From Paramoeba atlantica (taxonomy: Eukaryota; Discosea), in NCBI GenBank assembly GCA_977017575.1, contig CDRNVI010000032.1, positions 186,001 through 250,000 on the forward strand: a stretch of DNA of 64,000 nucleotides, read 5' to 3'. Under the pieces are notes generated by a model, which saw only the letters and a program-made list of their open reading frames with translations, made no database searches and was not told the DNA's origin. The translations under genes and the position numbers were made by a program. Below are positions 38,077-48,111 of this stretch, piece by piece. Each line of letters starts with the position of its first letter. Positions within the stretch are counted from its first letter, which is position 1.

Positions 38077-38910
38077 TCAGTCATGTGCTGAAGAAGGAAG
38101 AAATCCGGCGTACAAGAGCCATCTATCCCGATCCTCTGCACTTTGAGCATTAAAAGGGCTATACGGGTATAACACCTCTGATGACGCATAAACAGGTTTC
38201 GTGGTATGAACGTCTATGAATGGTCGACTGGGCATGCGAACTCCGAGAAAAGAAGCCCGGTTCTTGTTTTCCTGTGTGGGAATCCAAATTTGATAGATGG
38301 TGTTCGCTGCATGAACAGAATCTCCGTGATTCGCTAAATCAAGAAACGGGACTAACCTGATCCTCTTTTTTGAAAAGTGGCTTCGAGAGAGAACTGCAAT
38401 CAATGCCCATGGTTCCACATCGGATCGAAGTCTTATTGCGGATTCGTAGAAGTGCCACTGTGCTCGGGCCCCGGGGGTCTGCAAGCGCGACAGAGTTTCC
38501 TGTGAAAGCAAAGGTAGAACTGGTTGCTGTTTTACCTTTTTTGCATGTAGAAACGTAGCGTGTTCGGGGTCCGCGGCAGCTTTTTGAAGAGCCCTAGCAA
38601 CAGATAGGACACCGTCTTCCGTGGTGTATACACTAGACTGCTTGAGAGGTTGTGATTCATAGCACAATTCAAGCGGTATACGTAAGAGAAGCGTACCAGC
38701 TTTGAGAAAGAAATCGGTAGTTTTTGAGCTCGACAATAATTTTGATCCTTTGATTGCCTTCAGAGACGAGCAACCATCATCGGAGTCGGATGAACATGGC
38801 TCAAAGAAAATCCCAAGACCATGTAACTGACTCTTTTTAAGCTTTAGATTCGGGTGTATATAGAGACCTCGCAGAATGCCTTTTTGAGCAGCAAGCGAAT
38901 TCAATAACAT
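38077..38910 (-). CDS. SET-domain lysine methyltransferase (Rubisco-LSMT/SETD3 type)
   Basis: 277 codons. The SET start is LKKSQLHGLGIFFEP (residues about 23-37), interrupted by a Ser/Lys-rich insert. It continues with AGTLLLRIPLELCYES and WALIAVLSRSHFSKKRIRLVPFLDLANHGD, where VLSRSHF and VPFLDLANHG are the split SET motifs of the LSMT/SETD3/SETD6 group. The end VLYPYSPFNAQSAEDRDRWLLYAGFLP matches the usual Y...LYGF closing motif. The substrate is unknown. It is short for the group because the C-terminal Rubisco-LSMT substrate domain is absent. Confidence 0.75.
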   Translation of the reverse strand: MLLNSLAAQKGILRGLYIHPNLKLKKSQLHGLGIFFEPCSSDSDDGCSSLKAIKGSKLLSSSKTTDFFLKAGTLLLRIPLELCYESQPLKQSSVYTTEDGVLSVARALQKAAADPEHATFLHAKKVKQQPVLPLLSQETLSRLQTPGARAQWHFYESAIRLRSDVEPWALIAVLSRSHFSKKRIRLVPFLDLANHGDSVHAANTIYQIWIPTQENKNRASFLGVRMPSRPFIDVHTTKPVYASSEVLYPYSPFNAQSAEDRDRWLLYAGFLPSSAHD

Positions 38911-39162
38911 GTTGGCTCAAAAAATAATGTGAACGTTTAAAAAATGAGCACACAAGTCTCGAATGATATAAATTTGAGAGTTACCGTTATTTTTTCCAAT
39001 ACAATATTCCGACTACAGTATTCCATGTTCAATATATTCTTGAATCCCGCGCTTTTCTATGGAATTTCGTTAAGGCACTCATTTTTGATGATGAAAATGA
39101 AATGTGTTGAACGGCTGTTCGGAGCTCTTTATCCGTCAGTGACCTATGGCTAAATAATCTAT

Positions 39163-41121
39163 CTAGGAAATCAATGTTTCCAAAGGATCGAATGGTGCTT
39201 CTTCCCCTATCTTAGAATCCTTCCCGTCCTTTGTTTGCTTTGCAGGGCTTTGTTCCTCGACTTCACTACCAGGTTCGTTAGATGTGACGTCGTGTCCATC
39301 CTCGGGTTCAGACTTCCAGGAATCCAGAGAGCGGATAAAATACTTTGAGGTGACACCAAAAGTAGGGCTTAGAGTGTTAAACTGTTCAAGAAGAAGATCC
39401 TGGACCTCCCCTCGTCCCCAATTCATAAATCCAGGTGCCAAACCGGACTGTGGGTCAAGCTGAGAACTCACTACACGTTTCGCAAGATCTACATCTTTTT
39501 TTAGCAGGGTGTAGTAAAGTTGAGCGTGATAGTGAACCTCTGTGTGTGAAGGACAGAGCCGCATGGCACAATGGAGAATCTTACCCAATGTTTTTTGCAT
39601 TGCTGGCGGGTGCGCAAAGAAACACTTCATGCTCGAGGTTAAAATCTCTAGCTGCACGCGCGCACATTGCTCCGAAAAAGATTCCACGAAGGATTCGAGA
39701 ATGTAAGGTGATTTGTCAAGTCGGAAACTCAATTCCCCAATGAGTTGAACAAAAAATGCAAGGGAATCCTCTTTTTCGAGATTAAGTGACCCAGAGATGT
39801 AAAAATCAATGATGGTATCAAGACACAGTTGAACCTCATCGGAAGACCTGTACTTTATCGCAATGTCACGAAGTGCCATCAATGCGTTTTCACGGAGAAT
39901 CTCATTCCCGGTTGACAGAATACTGAGCATATGCCCCACTACTTTGGACATTGTGGCATCAATTTTTAGCGCGATAGCACATGTTGCATGCAGAGCCTTG
40001 CAGGCAACCTCACTCTGTGACTCACTTTGCTCCGAGTACACGATCATCTCACTTAAAATATTCTCTGCGTTTGATTTGAAAACCAAACGTGATAATATTT
40101 CTAACTTCAGGAGTTTCATATTTAGCGGTTCTGTGTGACGCAGGTAAAATTCGCGGTAGTATGCCATGAAGAGGCGTGGCTCGCGAACGACAAGCAAATG
40201 AAGTTGTGAAAGACATGCGTAGGAAATTTCAAAAGGTGCAGTAAGTGTGGCCGTGATCAAAGGCTCCCGTACTCGATCGATGACTTGTCTATAAAGATCT
40301 GAATCATGTTGGGAAAGTTGCATGAAAAAATTTACACAAGATAATACCACTCCACTATGTGCACTCTGAAGTTTGTTATCCAGGAGGTTCATGATGTCAT
40401 ACATGTCTTCTTCTGAAGACGGAATGTACGGAGTCACCAATTGAAGCACGATTGTTGTGTGCCATTCGTTAAAGTCGCGAATTCGATTTAGAAGACGGAA
40501 AACTAAATTTTTCGTAAGTTCCAACCCCTTTCCGTTTTCTAGCAAGAGAAGCTCTTGTACAACCATAAGCGCGTTTAATAACACATTGTTATCGGAATCT
40601 CGTAGACATGAAATGAGCGTATCTAGAAGCTGTAAACTATGGAATACGCTCTTGTCCCGATAAAAAAGCTTAGCGGCAGCAATGACTGCCGTTTTTCTGA
40701 CGTATCCGGAACGATCGTTAAATCCATTTCGTAGCAAGGGAGCTAAATATTCTACGACTTCCGGGACGTTAAGAGAACTTAGTGCACGAAGTGCAACACC
40801 ACGTATGACAGGTGAGGGATCTCCACAATCTTTTTGCAATGTGTTGACGGCCATCAAGGCCAATTCAGGGCTTTCCTCAGCTTGGGAGGATAAATAGAAA
40901 TATACCATCTTCTTCTCTACGACGCTTTCTGTGGCGCATGCTAGCAACATATCCGAGAACAGTGCAGATGTGCTAATACCCTGAGTCATCAGTGATAGGA
41001 CATTTTGTAGTGCTTCACGACGAAGTGCAGAATTTGGTCTAATTTTTGGGTCACGTAGCTTTTCCCGGAGCTCCTCAAGTTCCGTGTTAAACTCCCTGCT
41101 ATGGGTCTTGGGGGTAGTCAT
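39163..41121 (-). CDS. Beta-adaptin, most like AP-4 beta
   Basis: 652 codons from the Met of MTTPKTHSREF (the frame continues upstream only through a GTG). The trunk domain (about 1-540) is an ARM solenoid with adaptin hallmarks: KKMVYFYLSSQAEESPELAL, MAVNTLQKDCGDPSPVIRGV and NGFNDRSGYVRKTAVIAAAKLF. The last two are closer to AP-4 beta than to AP-1/2/3. The C-terminal 60 residues are acidic and disordered, and no appendage (ear) domain is present. AP-4 acts in trans-Golgi sorting. AP-1/2 beta remains an alternative. Confidence 0.75.
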   Translation of the reverse strand: MTTPKTHSREFNTELEELREKLRDPKIRPNSALRREALQNVLSLMTQGISTSALFSDMLLACATESVVEKKMVYFYLSSQAEESPELALMAVNTLQKDCGDPSPVIRGVALRALSSLNVPEVVEYLAPLLRNGFNDRSGYVRKTAVIAAAKLFYRDKSVFHSLQLLDTLISCLRDSDNNVLLNALMVVQELLLLENGKGLELTKNLVFRLLNRIRDFNEWHTTIVLQLVTPYIPSSEEDMYDIMNLLDNKLQSAHSGVVLSCVNFFMQLSQHDSDLYRQVIDRVREPLITATLTAPFEISYACLSQLHLLVVREPRLFMAYYREFYLRHTEPLNMKLLKLEILSRLVFKSNAENILSEMIVYSEQSESQSEVACKALHATCAIALKIDATMSKVVGHMLSILSTGNEILRENALMALRDIAIKYRSSDEVQLCLDTIIDFYISGSLNLEKEDSLAFFVQLIGELSFRLDKSPYILESFVESFSEQCARVQLEILTSSMKCFFAHPPAMQKTLGKILHCAMRLCPSHTEVHYHAQLYYTLLKKDVDLAKRVVSSQLDPQSGLAPGFMNWGRGEVQDLLLEQFNTLSPTFGVTSKYFIRSLDSWKSEPEDGHDVTSNEPGSEVEEQSPAKQTKDGKDSKIGEEAPFDPLETLIS

Positions 41122-41399
41122 TGAAAGCGTCACGAAAAAGTACTATGACATTGCCTGCAAGCGACCAAAATATAAAAAGAAAAGTGCTATCTGTATAGGT
41201 AAAATCATTTGATTCATGTACCCCATCTTTTCACACCACTTCAACATCATGTTAACATTTAGCCATGATTTTTTTGCAGTAAAAATATTTGCTTCAGCAT
41301 TTTTACAGTAACTTATCCCTAGATCCTTAACTCTTTTCTACCAACCTCTTCCTACTCTTCGCTTATTTCCTTTCCCCTTTCGAAAGAGTAACTACTCAC

Positions 41400-41966
41400 T
41401 TACTCTTCCTCCTCCTCCTTTCTGCCACGACCCTTTGCAAGTTTCACCCGGCGGCACCGTGCGATCTTGCCACTCACCAGCGGACTCTGTGCCGCCAACG
41501 CAATGTGCTTCTCACTCGTCACCCGTACCATGAACGAGGGCACCGTCACAATCTGTTTCCCCACGGCAATATGTCGCTGGCGTACCATCACTCGGGCATG
41601 GTGAATCGACTTTGCGAGTCCGAGCTTAAACACAATCGTCTGCAGCCGGCGCTCAAGGATATCGGTGACGCCCAGGGAGAGCACGTAGTCGAGCTTGTGT
41701 TTGTCCGCAGAGAGCAGACCTGTTTCCTGACATCGTCGTAACAGGGCTGCGCCCTCGAGTTGTCGTCGCGGGTGGTCCTCGGGGAGGGTCAACAGAATAC
41801 GTGCGGTACGACGAAGCTTGGAAAGAAAAAGGTTGACACGCCAGATTTCTTTCTTACAACGCAGGCCGTACTCGCCGCAGAGTTTGAGTTCACGGTCGAG
41901 ACGTTCACGTTCGAACGGACGGCGGGGGTTCTTGCGGACCCGGTTGCAGTTGCGGTAGTTGCGCAT
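41400..41966 (-). CDS. RPS9: Ribosomal protein uS4 (S9 of eukaryotes)
   Basis: 188 codons. The opening [20 protein letters not shown] is the kinetoplastid form; most other eukaryotes begin differently. [57 protein letters not shown] and the S4 RNA-binding piece [18 protein letters not shown] are all conserved. It binds 18S rRNA early in 40S assembly and lies at the mRNA entry. The tail is basic then acidic ([10 protein letters not shown]). The minus-strand leader shows no AG within about 95 nt of the ATG. Confidence 0.97.
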   Translation of the reverse strand: MRNYRNCNRVRKNPRRPFERERLDRELKLCGEYGLRCKKEIWRVNLFLSKLRRTARILLTLPEDHPRRQLEGAALLRRCQETGLLSADKHKLDYVLSLGVTDILERRLQTIVFKLGLAKSIHHARVMVRQRHIAVGKQIVTVPSFMVRVTSEKHIALAAQSPLVSGKIARCRRVKLAKGRGRKEEEEE

Positions 41967-42588
41967 GGGTGGGAATACGGTTTAAAAATGGGGGAAAATA
42001 TAGTTTTAAGGAAAATAAAAATGTAGGAAGGGTTGAAATTCGATATTAATGGATGTGAAAATACATGATATGCGACGATTGGTCGAATAGAATTAAAGAA
42101 TTCTAAGACTCACGATTCTAGTCTCATGAATACGTGCAAATTTTATTAGTTAGTATTTACTAATCAAATTGGAGATGAATCAGTTGCAAGACTTACAACT
42201 TGTTGCACAAAGTGTTACAATTTGTTAATAAATGTATTTAATAAGAAGTGTAATTAAGTTTAAATACTACAAAAGGTGCACCTTTTCGGGCGTACTACGT
42301 TGTATGATCAACCGACGCATTTAAGCTTCTCAACTAAACAGGACAATAGCTTCTTACCACATGTATTTTTCTGTCGACGGGTTTCACTACATGATAAGAG
42401 ATTACATCATAAGGGTTGTATATCAATAGGTGTTTTCATAGCGAAGCAAGAAATAATTTCTTGAAAAATATAGAACTTGTTGCACTACGGCGTATGATAT
42501 TGTGTTGATACTACGAATATTTCTTGTATTCAAAAAAATATATTGCATACTGTACACGAACCAACCCGGTGTCTTCAAGATTACTTCT
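41967..42588. other. Intergenic with 16-bp palindrome
   Basis: 622 bp without a gene. AAAAGGTGCACCTTTT at 42271-42286 is a perfect palindrome. CGTACTACGTTGTATGAT (42290) and a related CACTACGGCGTATGATAT (about 42484) form a loose direct pair about 200 bp apart. Confidence 0.6.
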
Positions 42589-43434
42589 CTATAAGCCCAC
42601 AAACTTGGTCTTTTCTAGTGGCTTTCCCTTTTCCCATAATTTTTGACGATTTTCGGCCACGTTCAACACGCCGTTCGGATGGCCATTGAGAAGCTTCTGT
42701 ACGCGACTTAATGAAGGTGTATGTGCGTCATAACCGCAATCCTCTTTACATCCATTGAAGAGAGTTTCTAATATGTGACATTTACTACAGAAAGGACATT
42801 TTTTACTTCCATGTAGCTCAGATGAAGAAAATGTAGCATGATATTTAGAGACACATGGACACATGACCATAAAGGACCCAGATGGCTTTTTACTTGATTG
42901 CAGCGCTGCTTTGGGAGAAAGACCCGTCGAGCTGAATCGGGTCTCCTCACCGGGAAAACTTTTTGGTTTGCATGAGGTCTTCAGGGTTGTTTCTATAGCA
43001 GTTGATGATTTCATACTCTTAGTCTCATCGTATACGGGCTTCAAAGGTTGAGTAGGTGCAGAAGTTAATGTCGCACTACGTGACAACTTCGAATGAGCAA
43101 AGAAGGGAAGAGCCATGTGAGAAGGGGTGGTAAGTTGGGAGGCTGGTGGAATAGATTTCGCATTTTCCTTTTCACAAATTTTCGCATCGTTTTGTGTTTT
43201 TTCTAATTCATTGACCCGACTTGTAAGACTGTCTATTTTTTCCATAAGGGTAGAAGCCCATTGTGGAGGAGTTTCTGTACTCTCAGGTAATGTTTTCAAC
43301 ATTGATCGACACTCTTTGCTTTTAGGTGAAGCTACTTTTGAGTTCACCGACCTCTTTGCATTGCTCTGTATTTTCTTCAGTTTTCCTTTTTGAGAGACCT
43401 TCGGCTTCGATGTAATTGTGTGCTTTGGCGACAT
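42589..43434 (-). CDS. Hypothetical protein with Cys-rich patch, 281 aa
   Basis: 281 codons from ATG. The basic, Lys/Ser-rich N-terminus (residues 1-50) is followed by a short coiled coil (LMEKIDSLTSRVNELEKTQ, about 63-82) and a low-complexity linker. A C-terminal patch has several Cys/His pairs: CPCVSKYH, CPFCSKCH, CKEDC (about 190-238), which could bind zinc. No family is recognised. The order coiled coil then zinc-like patch hints at a scaffold or nuclear role, without proof. Confidence 0.6.
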   Translation of the reverse strand: MSPKHTITSKPKVSQKGKLKKIQSNAKRSVNSKVASPKSKECRSMLKTLPESTETPPQWASTLMEKIDSLTSRVNELEKTQNDAKICEKENAKSIPPASQLTTPSHMALPFFAHSKLSRSATLTSAPTQPLKPVYDETKSMKSSTAIETTLKTSCKPKSFPGEETRFSSTGLSPKAALQSSKKPSGSFMVMCPCVSKYHATFSSSELHGSKKCPFCSKCHILETLFNGCKEDCGYDAHTPSLSRVQKLLNGHPNGVLNVAENRQKLWEKGKPLEKTKFVGL

Positions 43435-43873
43435 AAGCTTATTTTAAAATTTATAAAAAAGAGAGTTTAGTTAACAGTATGAGTGCTAAATATGTTAATA
43501 CGTAAAGGTCATCCCACAATTTGTCCAAAAAGTGCCAAAATTTGCTACTTATAAAGCATGTAAATATTCTTACGAATACCATAAATAACTTTTGAGATCA
43601 GTATTTTACAAGTTCGTGTGGATCAGAAGAGTGAAAAAAGTATCATGTAAAAAATGCCATGTACACTGACGTAAGAAAGAAATCTATTTAACATATAGGA
43701 TCACTCGGAGTCATATGCCGAAAACGTGTGATAAATGTACACTGGACAATCTTATTCGATTGCGAAGATAATTTTTAGCAGATAGTTTCTCAAAAATTGT
43801 ACTTTGCAGAATGTAGAATTTTCTTTTTTTAATTGACAATTATACATATTTTTAAAACCCTAAAAGACTTGCT
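43435..43873. other. Intergenic, nothing recognised
   Basis: 439 bp of AT-rich sequence; no repeat or RNA gene supported. Confidence 0.5.
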
Positions 43874-44371
43874 TCATGATGGTATATAGAATTTCTTACT
43901 TCCTGCAGAAGTCAGGCAGCCAACATGTGCGGCACTAATCTTCGTGTATTGCCATACATGAGAGCGGTGATCCCAAGGCGAATTGTTAATGGCCTCCTCC
44001 CACTCCTTGTTCATAAATTTTCGCCATGTCGGTGAGGTTGCTGGTACCCAGCGGTTGTAGTAATACCATATGAGACCCATGTTAACGACGGTTTGCACCA
44101 TCATGACAAGCAGACAATTCATCCACATGTGCCTGTGAAATTTCACGCCGTCTCCGAGGAACTTTTTGGAATACTTCATATTTTTCACTGTATCCACGTG
44201 ATCACGGAAGGCTTGGGGGTTCTTGAACATGGCCATTGTCTCCGGGTGATAATACGTCTCTTGGTGCAATCGCCAGAGAGGAACAAATCGAAAATCACGC
44301 CAAGCCGGAGTGCGTGCACGAAGTTCAGCGATCGTGGTCGCAGGATGCCACGTCCCGAAAGGCCGGGGCAT
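43874..44371 (-). CDS. Small single-span protein, probably mitochondrial inner membrane
   Basis: 165 codons from the Met of MPRPFGTWHPATT. One hydrophobic segment (CLLVMMVQTVVNMGLIWYYY, about 85-104) is preceded by a His/Arg-rich region (KFHRHMW) and followed by a Trp-rich polar part (TWRKFMNKEWEEAINNSPWD). Composition and layout resemble accessory subunits of respiratory complexes in kinetoplastids, many of which are lineage-specific. I cannot name the subunit. The last ten residues after CLTSAG look less conserved in style. Confidence 0.5.
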   Translation of the reverse strand: MPRPFGTWHPATTIAELRARTPAWRDFRFVPLWRLHQETYYHPETMAMFKNPQAFRDHVDTVKNMKYSKKFLGDGVKFHRHMWMNCLLVMMVQTVVNMGLIWYYYNRWVPATSPTWRKFMNKEWEEAINNSPWDHRSHVWQYTKISAAHVGCLTSAGSKKFYIPS

Positions 44372-44533
44372 TCGCAATAATAATAAAACGAAAAAACAAA
44401 TGTAGCACCTATGCGACTTTATGTATCTTCACTCATAAAATTGAAGTTGCTATCAGATGTATACATGTGTATGGTACACGCGTATGACACAAATAATTCC
44501 CACTTCTTTCGTTGAAAAAGAAATTCACCAAAA

Positions 44534-45676
44534 TTACTTCTTTTTAAACAAATTTCGAATTCGTTTGGGCAAAGCTTTACTTTTTTGAGGATCCGTAGTG
44601 AAACCTTGCCACGGTTTCTGATCTATGGTTGAATCCGTATAAAATTTATTTCGTTTATTTTTTTCGTTTCCTAGAATGATTTTGTTCGACACGTTCGTTT
44701 TTGTTTCCTTCGAAGATCTTTTTTGCATTTTACGTGTTTTCATAATGCGCAGTTCACGTCCATTCAGTTCCACCCCGGTCAATTTCAGAGCTTGTTTCGC
44801 ACTGTCGGCCCCTCGAAAGGCCACAAACCCAAAACCCTGGCCTAGTCCCGTGTTGGAATCGCGCACAAGTCGTACATGATGTATGTCAGCGAGCCCTTGC
44901 GCCGCGAAGCAGTCGATTACGTTCTGTTCCGATGCTCTTCGCGGTAAATTTCCGACGAATATGCTCGAGTCGGATTCGAAAGCCTGCGGAGAACTACTGC
45001 AGGAATCTACGTGCAAAAGATTTCCGCCGGCAATAATCTGACCTTGAAGTTCGAGAGAGCGAACCACGGCGTCGGGATGAGAGAAGCACACGTAGGCAAA
45101 AATCGTTCCTGTTGGATTGTGGCGCAGAGCCGTCGCATCCCTAGAGTGAGTTCGTCGGGAATAAGCAGACTTGGCAAATGAACGCAGTCGAATAGAACGT
45201 ATTTCGCCACAGAAGCGAAAGAGCCGTTGGAGAGATCTTTTCGTCGTGTTGGCAGGGAGATTGGAAACGAACGTGGTACATGAGGGATCGTCATAATGTG
45301 GAGTATCTTTGTTTTCCGGAGGCACTTCGGAGTGCGATTCTTGTAAAATCTTGTCTTGAGACAATTTCTTTGAAGCCTTGCCCATAGATTTGCGATCGGT
45401 GCATTTATCCGCAGGCGTGTCTGACGGTATATTCTTTGCAGTCTTATCGGATTTTCGAAAAACTCTTGACTCCGAGACATCCTTATTTATTCTTTCCTCT
45501 TTTTTTACCCCTTTTTCAGAACCATTTAGAGGCAAATCTGGTAAAACGTATCCCTGCGAAGTGAAGAACGACGTAGTAAGATCATTTTGATTTCCGAACA
45601 AAGTATCGGCTAGACTTGAAGGAAGCGTTGAAGAGATCGGCTTTATTTTACGTTTTCGTTTGTGAGATTCTACCAT
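44534..45676 (-). CDS. Nucleolar RNA-binding protein RBM34/Nop12-like
   Basis: 380 codons. Two RRMs: the first (about 133-218) begins TTFVSNLPANTTKRSLQRLF and has a long loop before GTIFAYVCF, as in RBM34. The second (about 230-310) reads SSIFVGNLPRRASEQNVIDC, then GLGQGFGFVAF and LNGRELRIMKT. The N-terminal start STLPSSLADTLFG and basic C-terminus (KALPKRIRNLFKKK) also suit Nop12/RBM34. Yeast Nop12 acts in 5.8S/27S pre-rRNA processing. Confidence 0.82.
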   Translation of the reverse strand: MVESHKRKRKIKPISSTLPSSLADTLFGNQNDLTTSFFTSQGYVLPDLPLNGSEKGVKKEERINKDVSESRVFRKSDKTAKNIPSDTPADKCTDRKSMGKASKKLSQDKILQESHSEVPPENKDTPHYDDPSCTTFVSNLPANTTKRSLQRLFRFCGEIRSIRLRSFAKSAYSRRTHSRDATALRHNPTGTIFAYVCFSHPDAVVRSLELQGQIIAGGNLLHVDSCSSSPQAFESDSSIFVGNLPRRASEQNVIDCFAAQGLADIHHVRLVRDSNTGLGQGFGFVAFRGADSAKQALKLTGVELNGRELRIMKTRKMQKRSSKETKTNVSNKIILGNEKNKRNKFYTDSTIDQKPWQGFTTDPQKSKALPKRIRNLFKKK

Positions 45677-46050
45677 GTCAAACGTAGAGGGAAGTGTAAT
45701 AGAAAAGAAGTATTCGTATATCGAAAGATTAAGAAACTACATGCCAAGACGCTATCTCTTTAACTTGAATAAGCAAATATTTGCATACCACATTTGGTTG
45801 TGCAAGTGTATTTGTGTTCTCCATCAAATCAAATGTGTAATACAATTCATACAGGTACATACCGCCCCTAACCACATCGCCCCCCAACCCCGTACCCTGC
45901 GGCGGTACCAGTCCTGTACCGCCCCTTGTACGATCTGGGCATTTCCTTTCTGAATGGCCACACATATTGCCATCAGAAGGGGTGACAGACATCCGTTCTT
46001 GTCGGATGTGTGCGCGGATTTGTGTTGTTCTGCAGCGCAAAATATCAAGA
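45677..46050. other. Intergenic with GTACCGCC inverted repeat
   Basis: No gene. GGCGGTAC (45901-45908) and GTACCGCC (45916-45923) are perfect complements across 7 nt. A further TACCGCCCC copy occurs near 45860, so this may be the relic of a small element. Confidence 0.55.
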
Positions 46051-46776
46051 CTAAAACAGTATCGGAGGATAATCACCCACGGAAACCTGGTTCAAACGAG
46101 CAAAGCATCCATAGTTCTTACCACACACAAAGTATCGATACCCCTTGAGTTCACCATCATTTTTTCCCAAGGGTTCGTCGAGCTCCACACCTACCCACTT
46201 ACTATCAGTGTCAAGATGACGAAGAGGTCCAATGTATCGAACACTACCTAAACGATCTCCGGGAGAAACACAACAGCGATTTCCAAGAACAACAGAGCTT
46301 ACCTCACTAGTGTCAGAATTTTGTTCAAGAGATTCGGAATCTCTTGCATCGACTGAGCCTATATTTCGTCTTAGTGAATGCATTTCGGCCATCCGCGATT
46401 CCTTGTATCGACGCATGCTATTTGGACGCAGATTATAGCTCTCTTCGTCCATAGTATATTTTTCTACTAAAGATACATCAGTTAGCTCAGATACTCTGGC
46501 CTGTGCATTTTTTAGGTTATCTTGATCAATCACATGAATAGAATGTCCTTCATGTAGAGAAAAATCCCTGAAGCGAGTACCTGGAACATCCCCAAGTCTA
46601 TCACAGAGCACTTCACCTCTTTCGTTATGAAGCTGTAATCGCATGGATAACACAGGCGTGCCAAAAAATCCGTGACACATATTCTGTAGCTCGCATAATG
46701 TAATTAGCCATGAGACACGCTTTTCTCTTACACACCCTGGGTGAACGTTATGCGTAAAATCCACTTTGACGTACAT
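46051..46776 (-). CDS. Tubulin-folding cofactor B (CAP-Gly)
   Basis: 241 codons from the Met of MYVKVDFTHNV. N-terminal ubiquitin-like domain (about 1-85, with GEVLCDRLGDVPGTRFRDF and IHVIDQDN), then the typical VEKYTMDEESYNLRPNSMRRYK, and a C-terminal CAP-Gly domain. That domain reads GSVRYIGPLRHLDTDSKWVG, then ELDEPLGKNDGELKGYRYFVC and a GCFARLNQVSVGDYP end. TBCB hands alpha-tubulin to TBCE during dimer assembly. The protein stops at DYPPILF and lacks the acidic aromatic tail usually found in TBCB. Confidence 0.88.
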   Translation of the reverse strand: MYVKVDFTHNVHPGCVREKRVSWLITLCELQNMCHGFFGTPVLSMRLQLHNERGEVLCDRLGDVPGTRFRDFSLHEGHSIHVIDQDNLKNAQARVSELTDVSLVEKYTMDEESYNLRPNSMRRYKESRMAEMHSLRRNIGSVDARDSESLEQNSDTSEVSSVVLGNRCCVSPGDRLGSVRYIGPLRHLDTDSKWVGVELDEPLGKNDGELKGYRYFVCGKNYGCFARLNQVSVGDYPPILF

Positions 46777-47058
46777 TTGAAGAACGTAAAGGCAAATGTA
46801 ATATAATAGCAAGAATACAAAGCACTCCGATATTGCGACTGGACTACATTATCGTATCTTCAAGTGTTGAAGATGTAAATATCAATGATATGTATGATAA
46901 TCATACATAATAAGATACAGAGAGTAGCTCATCCTCTAAATCAAAAATAATCTTACATCAATAGTCAGCATTAAGTGTGAAAGCACACTTACTACACATC
47001 GTATCTGTGTTGTTCTTACTTTTCGGAATTGACAAGATCGTTTTGAGACATCCTTAAT

Positions 47059-47805
47059 TTATCTCAGGCTAAGCTTTGCGAGTGGATCTAAGAGTTGCTG
47101 TGTGGAAAGGGATGTATCGAGATTTAAAACTTTATTGGCGCATTGAAAGAATTCTGGAGGAGACACGAATACGTTAAAATCAAGAAGAGTGACAAATAAT
47201 GCCTCAAGTTCGTTAAGTTGTTCATTGCTTATGCCCCCAACTCCAGCAAAATTCTTGTTGTTAAGTGTGCGCAGATCATTTACTTTAGACGCTATTCGAA
47301 CCGCAATAAAGAAAAGTTTGTAAACATTCATGACACTTAAACAGGCTTGCTGAGAATCGAGTATTCGATTCACATAGATTAATGCAATCAACAGTGTAGA
47401 AGGAGAAGTATAAGTGTATTCCGCAATGCGCCACACGTATTGAGAAAGCTTTATTTGTGGCGTGACGGAGGTTTCAAAGGGTTTCAGGGAAGCTCTTGAT
47501 TCGGAGGTATCGGTTCCAGAAACGTGAGCCGAGGACTTGTGGGCTTGAAGCGTATCATAAAGCGCTTCCGTAATAGACGGTACAAGTTGCTCAAATTCAG
47601 GTAAATGCTTTCTTTGAAGAATTTCAATCTCACCTAGTTGCCTCCCTGACTGGCTGCGCACATTTGTCTCTCGTTCGTATGGAGAATGAAGAAAGAGCTC
47701 TCGTTTCGCGCGAGCATCTTCAAGAACTGGGGTAGGTACAGGAGAGTGAAGAGCTGCTTCTGGCGGCTTTAGAAAATCCAAAACACTAAAGGATGGAGAT
47801 GTCAT
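47059..47805 (-). CDS. PHO80/U-type cyclin
   Basis: 248 codons. The cyclin box (about 115-225) reads QYVWRIAEYTYTSPSTLLIA, IYVNRILDSQ, VYKLFFIAVRIASKVNDLRT and NKNFAGVGGISNEQLNELEA, ending LLDFNVFVSPPEFF. This is the PHO80-like pattern of the trypanosome CYC2-type cyclins, which bind cdc2-related kinases such as CRK3 in the G1/S control. The N-terminal 70 residues are polar and unconserved. The specific paralogue cannot be chosen from sequence alone. Confidence 0.85.
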   Translation of the reverse strand: MTSPSFSVLDFLKPPEAALHSPVPTPVLEDARAKRELFLHSPYERETNVRSQSGRQLGEIEILQRKHLPEFEQLVPSITEALYDTLQAHKSSAHVSGTDTSESRASLKPFETSVTPQIKLSQYVWRIAEYTYTSPSTLLIALIYVNRILDSQQACLSVMNVYKLFFIAVRIASKVNDLRTLNNKNFAGVGGISNEQLNELEALFVTLLDFNVFVSPPEFFQCANKVLNLDTSLSTQQLLDPLAKLSLR

Positions 47806-48111
47806 ATTATTCCAACGACAGCTCTTTTTTTAATCTAGCAGCGAATCTCCTCCGTGGGTGCATATCGAAAAAATATACGCCTATAAAATGCGGTGTTAAA
47901 AATAATATAGTACTGCCAAAGGTTCGAGAGTAGCGATACATGTACATCAATATAAGCTTGGCCATAATTAGGCCAATATAATTAGGCCAATTGCTAGCGT
48001 ACACGTCTGTAGCACACGAGTACTTTGTCGAGTGTAAGTTGCGTTTGTGCATAGATGAACCATCAGACGCAGCTTTCAGCGGATCTTGGATACCGTTACG
48101 TGCAAACCACG
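47806..48111. other. Intergenic, nothing recognised
   Basis: An 81-codon minus-strand frame fills part of the gap but stops one base before the cyclin ATG region and has no coding character. The motif AATTAGGCCAAT is repeated near 47965-47990. Confidence 0.5.

Noticed and set aside
47807-48052. 81-codon minus-strand frame between cyclin and ESCO genes
   Set aside because: It ends just before the cyclin ATG, is AT-rich with no domain, and looks like leader sequence read by chance.
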